A stretch of DNA of 11,145 bases, taken from assembly GCA_015661985.1 (NCBI GenBank), contig DQVB01000035.1:1-11145 (forward strand), read 5' to 3'. Positions 7,228-11,145 of the stretch are shown piece after piece. This DNA comes from Planctomycetota bacterium. GTDB lineage: Bacteria; Planctomycetota; Planctomycetia; Pirellulales; Thermoguttaceae. The notes under the pieces are model-generated. The model ran no database searches. It saw nothing but the letters and a program-made list of their open reading frames with translations, and was not told the DNA's origin. How positions within the stretch are numbered: position 1 is the stretch's first letter; every line of letters begins with the position of its first letter. The translations under genes were made by a program, and so were the position numbers.

Positions 7228-7285
7228 GTCGCGCTGCGGAAGCCTCCTCTTATTCTGGGGGCAAACAAATTCGCAGGAGATCGGC

Positions 7286-7315
7286 AGTATACAGACCCCA
7301 CATGGCAGCCGCCAA
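7286..7315 (-). promoter_or_regulatory. Sigma70-type promoter candidate for argC-argJ-channel
   Basis: On the minus strand TTGGCG (7315-7310, four of six consensus matches) is followed after 18 bases by TATACT (7291-7286, five of six). The -10 element is about 58 bases upstream of the argC ATG, in the only sizeable gap before the operon. I see no clear arginine-repressor operator. The call rests on motif matching alone. Confidence 0.45.
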
Positions 7316-7330
7316 GGGGTGCCGGGGCCC

Positions 7331-7365
7331 AGGTGTACGCCACCTCTTGCAGGGAGCCTGCCCTG
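7331..7365 (-). terminator. Two small GC hairpins after the exported-protein gene
   Basis: AGGTG/CACCT (7331-7345, 5-base loop) and CAGGG/CCCTG (7350-7365, 6-base loop) lie side by side about 60-95 bases downstream of the stop at 7426 and just upstream of the argC promoter candidate. Neither is followed by a T-run on the minus strand, so intrinsic termination is only a possibility. The 198-base gap between the two genes otherwise holds only the promoter candidate and the argC Shine-Dalgarno. Confidence 0.2.
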
Positions 7366-7425
7366 GCGCCGCCGCTGGCGTGAGGCAGGTTAGCTGGGCA
7401 TCGAGCTTTGCCCGGGGAAGTCTGT

Positions 7426-8187
7426 TCAAGGGCGGTTCGTGCTGCTGTGGGGCTCGCTGGCGTCGTCTTCCAACCGAAACGGTTCGCCTTGCAGGGCATC
7501 GAGTCGTTGCTTTTGTTCGGGCGTCAATACGCCGAGCGCCTGTTCAATGGCTTCGTGGCGCAGCCTTTGCACCTCTTGCTCGATCTGTTCTTCGCTCCGC
7601 GAAGCCCCTTGCTCAGCGGCTGTCCCGCTCGGGCGGCTTCGCAGGCGGCGCAACCCTTGGCGGAGCCTTGCCGCGATGGCCTCCAGCTGTTCGCGTTGCG
7701 CCGGGGTCACGGCCAGATCGACGGCCACATGCGTTTCCGACAACGCCGCGGGCAGTTGCAGTTGCAGGCGGAGCTGGCCGAGTCGCCGTTGCTGATCCGC
7801 CGAGAGAATCTCGTCCACTCGGCGGCGAAACCCCTCCATGGCTGCGGCGCGGGCCCGGCGACGGGCCCTCCGGCGGGAAAGGTTGGGCAAGGAGTCGCTC
7901 GACGGGCTGCGTCGCGGCTTTTCTTCCAGGGCCTTTTCCAGTTGCCGGCGCGCCTCGTCCAGATCGGCCCGCTGCTGCGGGGACAGACCCAGCTCTTGCC
8001 GCACAGCCTCCCACTGGAGGAGCCGCCAAGGGGACCCGCTGGTGAGGATGCGCAGCTCCCACCGCCACGTGTGGCCGGCCGCTCGGTTTTCTGGTTCGGC
8101 GGCGTTCAGCCTGTCCAGTCCCGCCACGAGCAGGACCATCGCCACAGCTATCCACACTGCTGGTTTGGGCACGATAAGCTCGCGCAC
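7426..8187 (-). CDS. Exported LT-x-x-Q motif protein (Spy/CpxP-like), function unknown
   Basis: The 253-residue product begins with a signal peptide or membrane anchor (PKPAVWIAV through LLVAGL, then LNAAEP as a possible cleavage region). The rest is strongly charged, Leu/Gln/Arg-rich and predicted helical. Four repeats of the LT-x-x-Q type are visible: LSPQQRADL (68-76), LSADQQRRL (128-136), VTPAQREQL (160-168) and LTPEQKQRL (221-229). In known families such motifs occur in periplasmic chaperone/stress proteins such as Spy and CpxP. The very basic stretch RRRARRRARA (105-114) is unusual. I prefer the GTG at 8187, which has GGGGAG 7 bases upstream and places the hydrophobic segment near the N-terminus; an ATG at 8235 would add 16 residues. 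It follows the kinase gene by 61 bases on the same strand, so co-expression is likely. Whether it is a chaperone or a kinase-pathway component is not shown. Confidence 0.7.
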   Translation of the reverse strand: MRELIVPKPAVWIAVAMVLLVAGLDRLNAAEPENRAAGHTWRWELRILTSGSPWRLLQWEAVRQELGLSPQQRADLDEARRQLEKALEEKPRRSPSSDSLPNLSRRRARRRARAAAMEGFRRRVDEILSADQQRRLGQLRLQLQLPAALSETHVAVDLAVTPAQREQLEAIAARLRQGLRRLRSRPSGTAAEQGASRSEEQIEQEVQRLRHEAIEQALGVLTPEQKQRLDALQGEPFRLEDDASEPHSSTNRP

Positions 8188-8194
8188 AGTTTCG

Positions 8195-8200
8195 CTCCCC
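8195..8200 (-). promoter_or_regulatory. Shine-Dalgarno favouring the GTG start at 8187
   Basis: GGGGAG on the minus strand ends 7 bases before the GTG at 8187. The upstream ATG at 8235 would require this site to lie inside the coding sequence. Confidence 0.45.
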
Positions 8201-8248
8201 GGAGGCTGGAGTGACAGGAATCGTAGCCACGGCAACCGGGCACGCCGC

Positions 8249-10855
<2,607 letters not shown>

Positions 10856-10900
10856 GATTATGCGCTCGTGACAAGGCGCGCCGGACCGCCCCTCTCTCCA

Positions 10901-10909
10901 ATTGTACCA
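10901..10909 (-). promoter_or_regulatory. Extended -10 promoter candidate for the kinase gene
   Basis: The minus strand reads TGGTACAAT, an extended -10 element (TGn followed by a hexamer matching TATAAT at five of six positions), about 46 bases before the kinase ATG. A weak TTACCC (three of six matches) lies about 18 bases further upstream; extended -10 promoters often tolerate a poor -35. It sits in an AT-richer island within otherwise GC-rich DNA. The remaining sequence to the window edge (10933-11145) shows no gene I can support, only an 8-bp palindrome CCAATTGG at 11098-11105. Confidence 0.45.
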
Positions 10910-10932
10910 AAAGGCAAAACCTTTGGGTAACC
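10904..10932. repeat. Imperfect inverted repeat overlapping the kinase promoter
   Basis: On the plus strand GTACCAAAAGG (10904-10914) faces CCTTTGGGTAAC (10920-10931) across a CAAAA spacer. The arms are complementary apart from two single-base insertions, and the core CCAAAAGG/CCTTTGG is the strongest part. The repeat covers part of the -10 hexamer and the whole spacer region, the position expected of an operator for a dimeric regulator. It may equally be a chance palindrome; no regulator gene is adjacent. Confidence 0.35.
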
Positions 10933-11145
10933 ATTGCCCGGCGCACCACCCCCCTCTGGCTGCAAGGCCCAAGCCGGCGATCAGCGGGATCGCAAAGAAT
11001 GCCTCGCATCCCTGTTCCTCGCTTCGGTCGGGACAGCAAAGCCCTACCCAGCCTCTTCAAAAGACTGCCCAGCCCGTCCCGGCATCCACTCCGTCCCCCA
11101 ATTGGTTACACCCGCATGCCACGAAAGGGCTTCCAGGGGGCATCC

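Noticed and set aside
7224..7499. 91-codon minus-strand frame between the exported protein and argC
   Set aside because: It overlaps the end of the LT-x-x-Q protein gene and runs through the argC promoter and Shine-Dalgarno; it has no recognisable sequence and most likely arose by chance.
10856..10972. N-terminal extension of the kinase to a TTG at 10972
   Set aside because: The extra 39 residues do not resemble kinase N-termini, the family start MPVEL is at 10855, and a promoter candidate falls inside the extension.

Overview
The window (about 11.1 kb, GC-rich) most resembles a planctomycete chromosome. The main reason is the kinase at the right end: its N-terminal module ahead of the catalytic domain (LT-x-WQA, LLQGK, F-x-LG-x-Y) is, from memory, typical of Planctomycetota Ser/Thr kinases. 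LT-x-x-Q repeat exported proteins and families of neutral-ceramidase-like hydrolases also fit that phylum. A narrower placement (a Pirellulales-like lineage) is a guess. Every gene I can support is on the minus strand, so transcription runs from right to left.

Right part (11145 to about 7426): a roughly 290-base leader carries an extended -10 promoter candidate overlapped by an imperfect inverted repeat. It is followed by a PknB-type transmembrane Ser/Thr kinase with a long Pro/Gly/Glu-rich extracytoplasmic linker and an unassigned C-terminal domain. Next, after 61 bases, comes a small exported protein with four LT-x-x-Q-type motifs (Spy/CpxP-like). The two may be co-transcribed.

Middle part (about 7315 to 4020): a promoter candidate precedes argC, argJ and a two-TM potassium-channel/RCK protein. 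These three genes are stitched together by 4-base stop/start overlaps (GTGA, then ATGA), so they look like a translationally coupled operon. ArgC and ArgJ carry out consecutive and recycling steps of ornithine/arginine synthesis. The channel is an unexpected third member, and its filter reads TVGFRD instead of TVGYGD.

Left part (about 3983 to 202): three neutral/alkaline-ceramidase-like genes lie in tandem. The one next to the channel is a 5'-truncated remnant with a probable one-base frameshift in a G6 tract. The second has an apparent Tat-type N-terminus and the third a Sec-type signal peptide, so both are probably exported. All three lack a serine where I recall the ceramidase nucleophile lying, so 'ceramidase' names the fold and not a proven substrate. 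The left edge carries a GC-rich hairpin after the last gene and an 18-bp-arm inverted repeat of unknown function.

I saw no rRNA, tRNA, CRISPR array, transposase or phage gene. I found no convincing wholly new multi-gene system. The items most worth attention are the ceramidase-like array with its decaying member, the unusual channel filter in an arginine operon, and the kinase's C-terminal domain.
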